Positions 7,417 to 15,077 of a DNA stretch of 64,000 bases are shown piece by piece. Each line of letters begins with the position of its first letter. Position 1 is the stretch's first letter. Below the pieces are notes generated by a model, which had not been told where the DNA came from, did not search any database, and worked only from the letters and a program-made list of their open reading frames with translations. Origin of the DNA: a bacterium (GTDB lineage Bacteria > Bacillota > Clostridia > Oscillospirales > Acutalibacteraceae); the NCBI GenBank assembly GCA_022774755.1, contig JALFLK010000010.1:62001-126000 (forward strand), in the 5' to 3' direction. The position numbers and the translations under genes were made by a program.

Positions 7417-9750
7417 ATGCTTTGCAGTAAATGCGGTAAAAGACAGGCGGTAGTTTTCGTTTCCGAAAACTCAGCGTCTTCACCTACAAAGGGATATTGC
7501 CTTACCTGTGCAAAGGAGCTTGGCATAAAGCCTGTTGAAGACTTAATTAACAAGATGGGGCTTTCTGACGACGATTTGGACGCAGTTCAGGAGCAGATGA
7601 ACAGCGTAATGTCCAATCTGGGCGAAAACGGCGACCTTTCAAAAATGATGGAAAATATAGATATGAATTCATTAGCCGAGCAAATGGACGATATGGAGGA
7701 AAATTCCGACGAGGATTTTACTCCCGGCGGAGCGCCTGCGTTCCCTGCTTTTTTCAACAGCCTTTTCGGCGGAGAAAAACCATCCTCCGGAACAGGGGAA
7801 GAGCGTGTTAAGCGGAACAAAAAGGACAAGAAAGAGAAAAAAAGAAAATACATCAATCTTTATTGCGAGGATCTGACAAAAAAAGCAATCAACGGCGAAA
7901 TTGACAGAATTATCGGCAGAGATTTTGAAATTGAGCGTGTTGTGCAGATTCTTTCAAGAAGAACAAAGAACAACCCCTGTCTTATCGGCGAGCCGGGTGT
8001 AGGTAAAACCGCTATTGCAGAGGGCTTGGCTCTGCGGATTGCTTCGGGAAATGTTCCCCAAAGGCTTAAAAATAAAGAGATTCAGCTACTTGACCTTACC
8101 TCTCTTGTTGCGGGCACTCAGTTCAGGGGTCAGTTTGAAAGCCGAATCAAAGGTCTTACTCAGGAAATTAAAGACGCAGGGAACATTATATTGTTTATTG
8201 ACGAGGTTCACAACCTTGTGGGAACAGGCGACAGCGAAGGCACTATGAACGCCGCAAATATACTTAAGCCTGCGTTGTCAAGGGGCGAGCTCCAGGTAAT
8301 CGGCGCAACTACTTTTGACGAATACAGGAAGTACATCGAGAAGGACAGCGCCCTTGAAAGGCGTTTTCAGCCTGTTAAGGTCGGCGAGCCGACTATTGAA
8401 GATTCCGTAAAAATAATTGAGGGAATTAAGGATTACTACGAAAATCACCACAGAGTTATTGTTGATGACAGCATAGCCAAAAAGGTTGTGGTGCTTGCAG
8501 AAAGATACATTACCGACAGATACCTGCCCGATAAGGCAATCGACCTGTTGGACGAAAGCTGTGCCTGTGCCGCTTTGAGAAATAAGGAAATGGAGCGGTT
8601 TGACAGACTCAACGATGAAAAAAATAAATATCAGGCAAGGTGCGAGGAGCTTTCAAGCGCAGAAGAGGTTGACTACGAACAGCTTGCAGATGTTAAAAGC
8701 CAGCTGGCGAGAATTGACGGTGAGCTTGCTTCAATAAGACCTGAGGACGTAAAATCTACCGTAACCGAGGAGGATATTGCCAAGGTTATTGAGCTGTGGA
8801 CGGGAATCCCTGCTTCTAGAATTAAGGAAAACGAGCTTGCAAAGCTTGCCGACCTTGACAATGAGCTTAAGAAGAAAATAATCGGACAGGACGAAGCGGT
8901 AGAAAGCCTTGCTTCGGCAATTAAGCGCAGCCGGGTTCAGATTTCACCCAGAAGACGCCCTGCGTCCTTTATATTCGTAGGACCTACCGGAGTAGGAAAA
9001 ACAGAGCTTGTTAAGGTGCTTTCTCAGCAGCTTTTTGATACTCCCGAAACCCTTATCAGGCTTGATATGTCCGAGTTTATGGAGAAACATTCGGTGTCCA
9101 AAATTATCGGTTCACCTCCGGGATACGTGGGCTATGACGAAGCCGGTCAGGTTACCGAGAAAGTAAGAAGAAGACCGTATTCGGTTCTGCTTTTTGACGA
9201 AATAGAAAAGGCGCACCCCGATGTGCTTAATATTTTGCTCCAGATTCTTGACGAGGGCAAGCTGACGGACGCTCACGGCAGATTGGTTAACTTTGAAAAC
9301 ACCGTTATTGTAATGACCTCAAACGCCGGTTCAAATAAGCGTGAGAGCGCATTGGGCTTTGGAAAAACACAGGACGCCGCCAACAAAGAGCGTGTAATGA
9401 AAGCTTTGGGAGAGTTCCTGCGGCCGGAATTTATGGCGAGAGTTGACGAGATTATCGTTTTCAGAGAGCTTACCAAGGAAAACTTCAGGGATATAGCAAG
9501 GCTGATGCTCAACGAGTATGTTCCCGTCCTGGAGGAAAAGAAGATAAAGTTTACCTTTGATGATAAATCCTGTGATTATCTTGCCGGCAAGGCGTACGGA
9601 GGTACCAGCGGCGCAAGAGATCTGAGAAATCTTATCCGCCGTGAGGTTGAGGATAAAATCGCCCAGGCTATGATTGATTCGGGTGCTATGAAAATTTTGG
9701 GAATAAATCTGACCGCTGAAGACGACAAATTGGTTTTGCAGACAGTTTAA
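7417..9750 (+). CDS. clpC: ClpC-like AAA+ unfoldase with N-terminal zinc-binding segment
   Basis: 777 residues. Two AAA+ modules: Walker A GEPGVGKT at 191-198 and GPTGVGKT at about 522-529, each with Walker B, and a ClpC-type short middle domain at about 390-440. The usual N-terminal double Clp_N domain is missing. Instead residues 1-35 have paired cysteines C3-x2-C6 and C28-x2-C31, as in McsA/UvrB-type zinc fingers, then an acidic linker and a Lys-rich stretch at about 131-145. It probably unfolds proteins for ClpP, with the zinc segment replacing adaptor docking. No mcsA, mcsB, ctsR or clpP is near. Start ATG 7417 follows AAAGGAG. Confidence 0.88.
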   Translation: MLCSKCGKRQAVVFVSENSASSPTKGYCLTCAKELGIKPVEDLINKMGLSDDDLDAVQEQMNSVMSNLGENGDLSKMMENIDMNSLAEQMDDMEENSDEDFTPGGAPAFPAFFNSLFGGEKPSSGTGEERVKRNKKDKKEKKRKYINLYCEDLTKKAINGEIDRIIGRDFEIERVVQILSRRTKNNPCLIGEPGVGKTAIAEGLALRIASGNVPQRLKNKEIQLLDLTSLVAGTQFRGQFESRIKGLTQEIKDAGNIILFIDEVHNLVGTGDSEGTMNAANILKPALSRGELQVIGATTFDEYRKYIEKDSALERRFQPVKVGEPTIEDSVKIIEGIKDYYENHHRVIVDDSIAKKVVVLAERYITDRYLPDKAIDLLDESCACAALRNKEMERFDRLNDEKNKYQARCEELSSAEEVDYEQLADVKSQLARIDGELASIRPEDVKSTVTEEDIAKVIELWTGIPASRIKENELAKLADLDNELKKKIIGQDEAVESLASAIKRSRVQISPRRRPASFIFVGPTGVGKTELVKVLSQQLFDTPETLIRLDMSEFMEKHSVSKIIGSPPGYVGYDEAGQVTEKVRRRPYSVLLFDEIEKAHPDVLNILLQILDEGKLTDAHGRLVNFENTVIVMTSNAGSNKRESALGFGKTQDAANKERVMKALGEFLRPEFMARVDEIIVFRELTKENFRDIARLMLNEYVPVLEEKKIKFTFDDKSCDYLAGKAYGGTSGARDLRNLIRREVEDKIAQAMIDSGAMKILGINLTAEDDKLVLQTV

Positions 9751-9817
9751 GGTAAAGCAAGACCTTAATCAGCATTATGAGTAATGTCAATTTGATTTAA
9801 AAAATCCTTTAAATATC

Positions 9818-9846
9818 TTGACAATGATAATCTGCTGTGTTACAAT
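9818..9846 (+). promoter_or_regulatory. Promoter of tRNA-Gly
   Basis: TTGACA at 9818-9823, exact 17-bp spacer, TACAAT at 9841-9846. The expected start, near 9853, is about 22 bases before the mature tRNA 5' end. A strong promoter of the kind expected for a stable RNA. Confidence 0.75.
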
Positions 9847-9874
9847 AATAAACACTGAAACACAGCAGATATAT

Positions 9875-9948
9875 GCGGATGTAGTTTAGTGGTAGAACTT
9901 CAGCCTTCCAAGCTGATCGTGTGAGTTCGATTCTCATCATCCGCTCCA
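9875..9948 (+). tRNA. tRNA-Gly (anticodon TCC)
   Basis: Complete cloverleaf with encoded CCA. Acceptor GCGGATG (9875-9881) pairs with CATCCGC (9938-9944), discriminator T, then CCA. The anticodon stem TCAGC/GCTGA is perfect with loop CTTCCAA, anticodon TCC, reading GGA and GGG. The T arm is GTGAG-TTCGATT-CTCAT with one G-U pair; the D loop contains AGTGGTA. It is a single tRNA, not part of an array, with its own promoter and terminator. Confidence 0.97.
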
Positions 9949-9990
9949 AAAACCGACACACTTCTTTTTGAAGAGTGTCGGTTTTCTTTT
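9949..9990 (+). terminator. Rho-independent terminator after tRNA-Gly
   Basis: AAAACCGACAC (9949-9959) pairs with GTGTCGGTTTT (9975-9985); the stem continues as CTTC/GAAG around a T5 loop after one mismatch. It is followed by CTTTT. It begins directly behind the encoded CCA. Confidence 0.88.
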
Positions 9991-10024
9991 ACTAAAATTA
10001 TTCGATTGCTTTTTTGCTTTCTTC

Positions 10025-10053
10025 TTAACTAAAATTTGATAGGAAACTATAAT
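10025..10053 (+). promoter_or_regulatory. Promoter-like sequence in front of an orphan terminator
   Basis: TTAACT at 10025-10030, 17-bp spacer, TATAAT at 10048-10053. Inverted segments TTGATAG (10036-10042) and CTATCAA (10075-10081) surround it. No gene follows; the terminator at 10084 would end a transcript of about 65 bases. May be a small RNA unit or a remnant. Confidence 0.35.
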
Positions 10054-10083
10054 ATAATGTTATTCCTAAACAAACTATCAAGC

Positions 10084-10126
10084 AAAAACCTCTGCCGAAT
10101 CAAATTCTGATTTTGCAGAGGTTTTT
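10084..10126 (+). terminator. Orphan Rho-independent terminator
   Basis: AAAAACCTCTGC (10084-10095) and GCAGAGGTTTTTT (10114-10126) form a stem with a T6 tail. There is no gene between it and the tRNA terminator upstream. The remaining bases of the 9751-10332 intergenic stretch hold only the tRNA unit, this unit and the sensor-operon promoter. Confidence 0.75.
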
Positions 10127-10143
10127 TATCAATATTGTGTAAT

Positions 10144-10241
10144 TTTATCGGTCGGGAATTTGCGTTTTTACTAAGCGAAAATTTGTGTTTCTGACGGGTG
10201 AAAATTTGGATATGGAAAATTGCACAGATATATGATATAAT
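10144..10241 (+). promoter_or_regulatory. Extended -10 promoter of the sensor operon with three phased upstream repeats
   Basis: An extended -10 box, TGATATAAT (10233-10241), has no good -35 at normal spacing, which suggests an activator-dependent promoter. Upstream, GGGAATTTG (10154-10162), CGAAAATTTG (to 10185) and TGAAAATTTG (to 10208) recur at exactly 23-bp steps, close to two helical turns. The first copy overlaps TTTATCGGTCG (10144-10154), an 11-mer also found at 14039-14049 in front of the lipoprotein gene. Probable binding sites for a regulator of this operon; the identity is inferred. Confidence 0.5.
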
Positions 10242-10332
10242 CTAAAATGAGTTATTATTACAAATAAAGCTGATTTAATCAGGAACGCTAAACGGACAAA
10301 TTCTTTTGTCAGCAGAAAACGAGGTGAGATAT

Positions 10333-11976
10333 ATGACAAAGCCCCGGAAAAGAAAATATATTACCGGAATTATTGTTGCGTTGTTGATTGTCTGCGCCGT
10401 CATTGTCAGAATTGTAGGAAACTCCGGTATCCTTCCGGTAACATCAGGTCTGATACGAACTTTCATTTATATAGGTATGTATATTTGTTGGGGAATCTCC
10501 GTAAGTAAGCGGATTGTTCAGACGCAGGTGCGCCGTAATCTGATTGCTGTATCTTTGCTGAATGTTTTTTGGTTTTTCATAAGGTCAATTAAGTATTATT
10601 TTGTATCTGACCCCGATTTTTCACGACAGCTGTGGTATTGGTACTATTTTCCGATGCTGTTTATTCCTCTTTTTTCCGTATTTGTTTCAATGTCACTGGG
10701 CAAGCCGGAAAACTACCGTCTGCCTAAATGGACATCGCTGTTGTATATTCCTACCGTGCTTTGCCTTTTGCTTGTGGTGACAAATGATTTTCATCAGCTT
10801 GTTTTTTCTTTTCCTGCCGGAGAAGTATGGTCAGACAAGAATTACGACTATGTTTTCGGATACTTTCCTGTAATTGGTTGGGAAATCATCTGCGCCTTGA
10901 CATCATTTACTATTATGGTAATCAAATGCCGATTATCCCAAAGGAAAAAATATCTGCCGTTGATTTTACTTTGCATATGCATTTTATATGCTGTTATCTA
11001 TGTAAGCGGTGCCGAGTGGATGCAGATTATCGGCGGAGATATTACTGCGGTTCAGTGCCTTATGTTCACCGGAATATTGGAAAGCTGTATCCAATGCGGT
11101 CTGATACAGACGAATACAGGGTATGACTCGTTGTTTGAAGCAGGAACCTTCAAAGCTCAGATAACCGATACCGACTATAATATCCGATACACCTCCGCCG
11201 ATTCACCAAAGCTTTCGGAGAATGTTATGCGGTCGGCAGAAAGCGGAGCTGTCAGTCTTGATAAAAATACCGTGCTTAAAAGCAATCTAATCGAAGGTGG
11301 TCACGTTCTTTGGCTGGAGGATATTTCAGACATAGCCGCTTTGCTCAAAGAGCTTGAGGAAAATAAAGAAACGATGGCAGAAAGTTATCTTCTTGAGCAG
11401 GAAAACTATCGTACAAAGCTTAAAATAAATACCTTGCAGGAAAAAAACCGTCTGTATGATCTTTTACAGGAACAGACTGCACACCAGATTGATTTGCTTG
11501 ACAGTTTTTTTGCCCGGTACAATACCGAAACAAATTATGAAAAACGCCGCAGTCTGCTTGCAAAAATTGCAGTAATAGGCGCTTACATAAAACGCAGGGG
11601 AAACTTAATGTTTATCGGCGAAAAATCAGATACCACAGATACGGCGGAACTGTCGCTGTGCCTTGAGGAGTCCTTTGCAAATCTGGAGCTTTTGGGCGTG
11701 GAGTGCGCTCTTGATATTCCCGGCAACAATATGATTTTTACAAAGGACGCCATCCGTGTATATGACTTTTTTGAAGAGGTAACGGAGTCTGCAATAGACG
11801 CTCTGCGTGCCGTTTGGCTGAAAGCCCGCAGTTTGGATGACGCTGTAATTTTTCATCTGGAGGTTGAGTGCGAAAGCCTGCTTGCGGATTTTGCAGAGCT
11901 TGCAGAAAGCAGTCACTTTGAGGACGGCGTTTGGCTATTTTCTCTCAGAGTGGGAAAGGCAGGTGAACAGTCGTGA
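10333..11976 (+). CDS. 7TM sensor protein with degenerate kinase-like C-terminal half
   Basis: 547 residues from ATG 10333 behind GAGGTGAG. About seven hydrophobic segments cover residues 10-260, with the NDFHQLVFSFP loop often seen in the N-terminal 7TM sensor domain of histidine kinases. A short PAS-like part and a coiled coil (about 330-390, with ELEENKETMAESYLLEQENY) follow. The last 150 residues lie where DHp and ATPase domains should be, but I see no phospho-acceptor His box, no N-box and no Gly-rich ATP lid. It is therefore probably a sensor partner of the next kinase rather than an active kinase. The stop overlaps the next start by four bases. Confidence 0.75.
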   Translation: MTKPRKRKYITGIIVALLIVCAVIVRIVGNSGILPVTSGLIRTFIYIGMYICWGISVSKRIVQTQVRRNLIAVSLLNVFWFFIRSIKYYFVSDPDFSRQLWYWYYFPMLFIPLFSVFVSMSLGKPENYRLPKWTSLLYIPTVLCLLLVVTNDFHQLVFSFPAGEVWSDKNYDYVFGYFPVIGWEIICALTSFTIMVIKCRLSQRKKYLPLILLCICILYAVIYVSGAEWMQIIGGDITAVQCLMFTGILESCIQCGLIQTNTGYDSLFEAGTFKAQITDTDYNIRYTSADSPKLSENVMRSAESGAVSLDKNTVLKSNLIEGGHVLWLEDISDIAALLKELEENKETMAESYLLEQENYRTKLKINTLQEKNRLYDLLQEQTAHQIDLLDSFFARYNTETNYEKRRSLLAKIAVIGAYIKRRGNLMFIGEKSDTTDTAELSLCLEESFANLELLGVECALDIPGNNMIFTKDAIRVYDFFEEVTESAIDALRAVWLKARSLDDAVIFHLEVECESLLADFAELAESSHFEDGVWLFSLRVGKAGEQS

Positions 11977-13265
11977 ATACCTTTTATCTGTCATCAACTG
12001 CCCAGCAAACACTGCTAATGCTCTGTCTTTTTTGCTCTATGATAGTAACCCTGTTTTATATAATAGTTTCCTATGAAAGAGCTCAAAGCAAGCGAAACAT
12101 TTGCCTGAATGCGGTAATGTTTATGGTTTTGTTTGCGCTGTTATCCGTATTGGGAGATGCCTTCAGAAAAATTGAACAACAACAGCCTTATACGGCAATA
12201 CTTCCGTTTCCTATGTGGCTGTTGTGGTGCGTTGTCGGAATATCGATAATACTGCCGGTATTTGAAACCTTGGTTTTGTACCGTCAAAAAGGTAATAATC
12301 TCAGCCGCCGTTCTGTTAAGCAGGCAATAGACACGCTACCCGGAGCAATTTGTTATTTTTCTCCTTCAGGGGCTGTCAAGCTGTGCAATCTTCAAATGCA
12401 CCGGCTGTTCCGGAGTCTGGCGCAAAGCGATATGCAAACATTCGGCGAATTACAGAAGGCTCTTAGTGATTGTGATACGAAAAGCGGTATCATTAAGCTC
12501 ACGGACGTCAGGCAAACTTATCTTTTTCCTAATGGACAGGCGTGGCGGTATTTTCAGACATATGTGACTGCGTCGGACGGTGTTACCTATACGGAAGTTA
12601 TATTTTCCGACGTGACCCGGCTGTATGAAAAGAATTTAAAACTCAAGGAGCAGACCAAACAGCTTGAAAAGATTTCCCGTGACTTAAAGGTCTTATCAGA
12701 CAATGTTTCAATTATGACAAAAGAAAGGGAATTATTGGCGGCTAAAACAAGACTGCACGACCAGATGAGCGCAGGAATAATTGCTATGCGTAAGATTTTG
12801 CTGCAGGAGAAAATGACGGAAGAAACCACCGACGCTGTCAGACTGTTTCAGAAAGCGGTAAGCGCTATTAAAAATGACAATCAATATCCATTGGAGCGCG
12901 GCGAACTTGCAGAATTTCTGAGAGATGCCGAAACCATCGGCGTAAAGGTGGAACTGAACGGAGAATTACCCCAGCAGCAGGAGCTTTACAGGGTGTTTAT
13001 AATCGCTATGCGTGAGTGCCTTACAAACAGCGTCCGCCATGCTGATGCAACGATGCTCACGATTGATATACAAAAAGATGACAGCACCATTTCAATACGC
13101 ATTACAAACAACGGAAAACCTCCCGAAGGTAATATCACCCCCAAAGGCGGATTGTTAAATCTGTACCGCCATACTGCAAATCTGGGAGGTACTATGGAAA
13201 TACAGTCAAATCCGACCTTTGAATTGACTGTGACTGTACCTGTAACAAAGGAGGGGACAGAATGA
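11973..13265 (+). CDS. Membrane sensor histidine kinase (NarX/LiaS-type ATPase core)
   Basis: 430 residues. Three hydrophobic segments in about 12-98, a PAS-like segment at about 115-225, a coiled coil, then the kinase core. The H-box is TRLHDQMSAG with phospho-acceptor H262; the N-box is RECLTNSVRHADA at about 347-359; the G1 box is NNGKPPEG near 378, and GGLLNLYRHTANLGG forms the lid. The LHD-type H-box fits the HisKA_3 group that phosphorylates NarL/LuxR regulators. GTG start at 11973 behind AGGTGAA; the stop overlaps the ATG of the regulator (ATGA). The sensor, kinase and regulator are thus one coupled operon. Confidence 0.88.
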   Translation: MNTFYLSSTAQQTLLMLCLFCSMIVTLFYIIVSYERAQSKRNICLNAVMFMVLFALLSVLGDAFRKIEQQQPYTAILPFPMWLLWCVVGISIILPVFETLVLYRQKGNNLSRRSVKQAIDTLPGAICYFSPSGAVKLCNLQMHRLFRSLAQSDMQTFGELQKALSDCDTKSGIIKLTDVRQTYLFPNGQAWRYFQTYVTASDGVTYTEVIFSDVTRLYEKNLKLKEQTKQLEKISRDLKVLSDNVSIMTKERELLAAKTRLHDQMSAGIIAMRKILLQEKMTEETTDAVRLFQKAVSAIKNDNQYPLERGELAEFLRDAETIGVKVELNGELPQQQELYRVFIIAMRECLTNSVRHADATMLTIDIQKDDSTISIRITNNGKPPEGNITPKGGLLNLYRHTANLGGTMEIQSNPTFELTVTVPVTKEGTE

Positions 13266-13900
13266 AGCAGGTTCTGATTGTAGAGGATCAGCGTATGCCC
13301 AGAGAAAATATGGAGCGAATACTTGCCGACAGCGGAAATTATGAGCTTGCGGCAAGCATAAGCAGTGCGGAGCTTGCCATCATAAAATGTCAGCGGCAGC
13401 ATATAGACCTTATTCTGATGGATGTCTGCACAACGGGCAGCAAGGATGGAATTGATGCCGCCGCAGAAATCAAAAAGCAGTTCCCGAACATCAAAATTAT
13501 TATCGTGACATCAATGGTTGAGGTAGGGTACCTTGACCGTGCCAAAGCCGCCGGAGCAGACAGCTTTTGGTACAAGGATGTCAGTAAGGGTACGCTGGTT
13601 GATGTTATTGACCGTACAATGGCGGGGGAGCATATTTTCCCCGACAAGTCACCCATTGTTCAGTTAGGCCGTGCCAGCAGTTCTGAGTTTACGGCTAAGG
13701 AAATAGAAGTTCTGCGCCTTGTGTGCGACGGTTTGGAATACAGCGAGATTGCAGAGAAGCTTTGTGTATCTGTCAACACAGTCAAAACCCACGTGTCACA
13801 TATACTCCAGAGAACAGGCTATGCCAACAAAACACGCCTTGCTATTGCGGTTACAAACAAAAAATTTATTATTCCCAGTATTCCGGAGGATAATGAATAA
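13262..13900 (+). CDS. NarL/LuxR-family response regulator
   Basis: 212 residues. Receiver domain with phospho-acceptor D54 (LILMDVCT), acidic pocket E8/D9, T83 (IIIVTSM) and K105 (WYKDV), so all switch residues are present. The C-terminal LuxR-type HTH spans about 148-192 (FTAKEIEVLRLVCDGLEYSE, then NTVKTHVSHILQRTG). Start ATG overlaps the kinase stop. A strong terminator follows. A perfect palindrome with CACCCAT half-sites, close to the NarL heptamer consensus TACYYMT, lies 74 bp after the stop in front of the lipoprotein gene and is a likely target. Confidence 0.92.
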   Translation: MKQVLIVEDQRMPRENMERILADSGNYELAASISSAELAIIKCQRQHIDLILMDVCTTGSKDGIDAAAEIKKQFPNIKIIIVTSMVEVGYLDRAKAAGADSFWYKDVSKGTLVDVIDRTMAGEHIFPDKSPIVQLGRASSSEFTAKEIEVLRLVCDGLEYSEIAEKLCVSVNTVKTHVSHILQRTGYANKTRLAIAVTNKKFIIPSIPEDNE

Positions 13901-13920
13901 AATTCACTATACCTGTAAGC

Positions 13921-13957
13921 ATCCTCGGCTTAGTACATAAGCCGAGGATATTTTTGT
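13921..13957 (+). terminator. Rho-independent terminator of the sensor operon
   Basis: Perfect 12-bp stem ATCCTCGGCTTA (13921-13932) / TAAGCCGAGGAT (13938-13949) with loop GTACA, followed by ATTTTTGTT. Confidence 0.92.
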
Positions 13958-13973
13958 TAATAAATTATGAAAT

Positions 13974-14018
13974 ATCACCCATATGGGTGATGTGTAATTT
14001 TAAAGACCTTTGTATAAT
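13974..14018 (+). promoter_or_regulatory. Activator-type promoter: perfect 18-bp palindrome plus -10 box
   Basis: ATCACCCATATGGGTGAT (13974-13991) is its own reverse complement. Its core is two CACCCAT heptamers meeting head to head. TATAAT at 14013-14018 has no recognisable -35; the palindrome centre is about 42 bases before the expected start (near 14025), the class II activator position. The NarL-type regulator encoded just upstream is the obvious candidate to bind it (inference). Confidence 0.65.
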
Positions 14019-14031
14019 AAAAATGAAAAAT

Positions 14032-14060
14032 GGTTCAATTTATCGGTCGAAAAAGGTTGA
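14032..14060 (+). promoter_or_regulatory. Inverted repeat with TTTATCGGTCG core in lipoprotein leader
   Basis: TTCAA (14034-14038) and TTGAA (14056-14060) flank TTTATCGGTCG (14039-14049), the 11-mer that also lies upstream of the sensor-operon promoter (10144-10154). It sits just after the expected transcription start, where a protein could block transcription. The binder is unknown. Confidence 0.4.
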
Positions 14061-14097
14061 ATCACATTAGAATTATTTACTTAACGGAGGCAGTAAT

Positions 14098-14493
14098 ATG
14101 AAAAAGTTTTTGGCTCTAATGATGAGTTTAGTAATGATATTTGCTTTAACCGCCTGCGGCGGAAACAACGGAGGCACGGCAAACAAATACAATCTGGATA
14201 TGAAGTCCACCGAAGTACAGCCTATGAGCTCTGAAAGAGCAAGCGCCGATGTGCTTAGTGAAACCGCTGAAACCTATTTTAACGGTTTGAACTACTTTGA
14301 AGGCAGTGACTTAGCAAATCTGACATATGACGACGTTATTGGTCACATCGGAGTTGACGCATCAGAGTACCGCTATGACGATACCCGTCAGGCTGAGCTT
14401 TACACATGGTATGCTGACGGAAACGACAAAGCTTCACTGAATGTATGGTTTATTGACGGTAAACTGGATGCCAGCGGAGCTATTAACCTATAA
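14098..14493 (+). CDS. Small predicted lipoprotein, putative output of the upstream regulatory system
   Basis: 131 residues. Signal peptide with lipobox LTAC (Cys20), then a Gly/Asn linker (GGNNGG) and a small domain with a FNGLNYFEGSDLANLTYDDV segment and several Asp/Tyr/Trp pairs. I do not recognise a family. The mature protein should be anchored outside the membrane. The start follows GGAGG. It has its own promoter with the palindrome described at 13974 and its own terminator, so it can be made as a single-gene transcript in response to the NarL-type regulator. It could feed back on the 7TM sensor; that is a guess from position. Confidence 0.75.
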   Translation: MKKFLALMMSLVMIFALTACGGNNGGTANKYNLDMKSTEVQPMSSERASADVLSETAETYFNGLNYFEGSDLANLTYDDVIGHIGVDASEYRYDDTRQAELYTWYADGNDKASLNVWFIDGKLDASGAINL

Positions 14494-14509
14494 CCGAATA
14501 CTATGAGAG

Positions 14510-14533
14510 AGGCTTGCTTTTGCAAGCCTTTTT
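14510..14533 (+). terminator. Rho-independent terminator after the lipoprotein gene
   Basis: AGGCTTGC (14510-14517), T4 loop, GCAAGCCT (14522-14529) and a T tail. Compact and probably efficient; any read-through would reach the receiver-like gene. Confidence 0.85.
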
Positions 14534-14561
14534 CCGAAATAAAGCAAATTTTCTTATGAGC

Positions 14562-14580
14562 CGGGGATTATCATCCCCCG
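14562..14580 (+). other. GC-rich hairpin in leader of the receiver-like gene
   Basis: CGGGGAT (14562-14568) and ATCCCCCG (14573-14580) with a TATC loop, one extra C. Not followed by a T run. No clear promoter was found between 14533 and 14635, so this may be part of a read-through leader. Confidence 0.4.
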
Positions 14581-14634
14581 AAAACTGATGAATTTAACAG
14601 TTCTGAATTATTTGAAATAATACAAGGAGATGGT

Positions 14635-15021
14635 ATGGTGAGGAGAGTCGTTGTAGATATGCAAAATGCCTTGTTTGCTGACGCAATAGCAACTGCACTG
14701 CGGGATTTTGATTCTGACTTTGAGGTTTTTCCCTGTGACAGTCCCGACAAAACAACGGATATGTGCGCCGACATAGAAGCAAATATACTTATAATGGAGG
14801 TTACAGCCTATACACCGTGGAAGTTTGAAGAACGAATGAAAATTCGTGAGAAAGTAAAGGTACATTGCCCCGATTGCAAAATCGTTCTGGTGGTAGATGA
14901 AAACACCGAGAAAAAATTAGCGGATAAGGTTCGCAGGGCAAAAAAAGACGGACTTATTGATAATTTCCTGTACGGCTCTGTATCTTCTACCTATCTGTCG
15001 GCAGTTATTGATACCCTCTGA
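14635..15021 (+). CDS. Stand-alone degenerate receiver-like protein (Glu at phospho-acceptor position)
   Basis: 128 residues, about one receiver domain and nothing else. The order of hydrophobic strands fits a CheY fold: VVVDMQN, then ANILIMEVTAYTPW where the phospho-Asp normally sits, and CKIVLVVDE. The acceptor position appears to be E55, and the conserved Lys of the last strand is not evident. Glu here often mimics the phosphorylated state, so the protein may be a constitutive partner or a decoy rather than a phosphorylated switch. No DNA-binding domain. ATG 14635 follows AAGGAG; the dockerin protein gene starts 56 bp after it without a terminator between. It could also be an unrelated alpha/beta domain. 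Confidence 0.6.
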   Translation: MVRRVVVDMQNALFADAIATALRDFDSDFEVFPCDSPDKTTDMCADIEANILIMEVTAYTPWKFEERMKIREKVKVHCPDCKIVLVVDENTEKKLADKVRRAKKDGLIDNFLYGSVSSTYLSAVIDTL

Positions 15022-15077
15022 TAAGACGAAGAAAACACAACCCATAAAAGAAAGCGTCATTTATAAGGAGAAAAATT

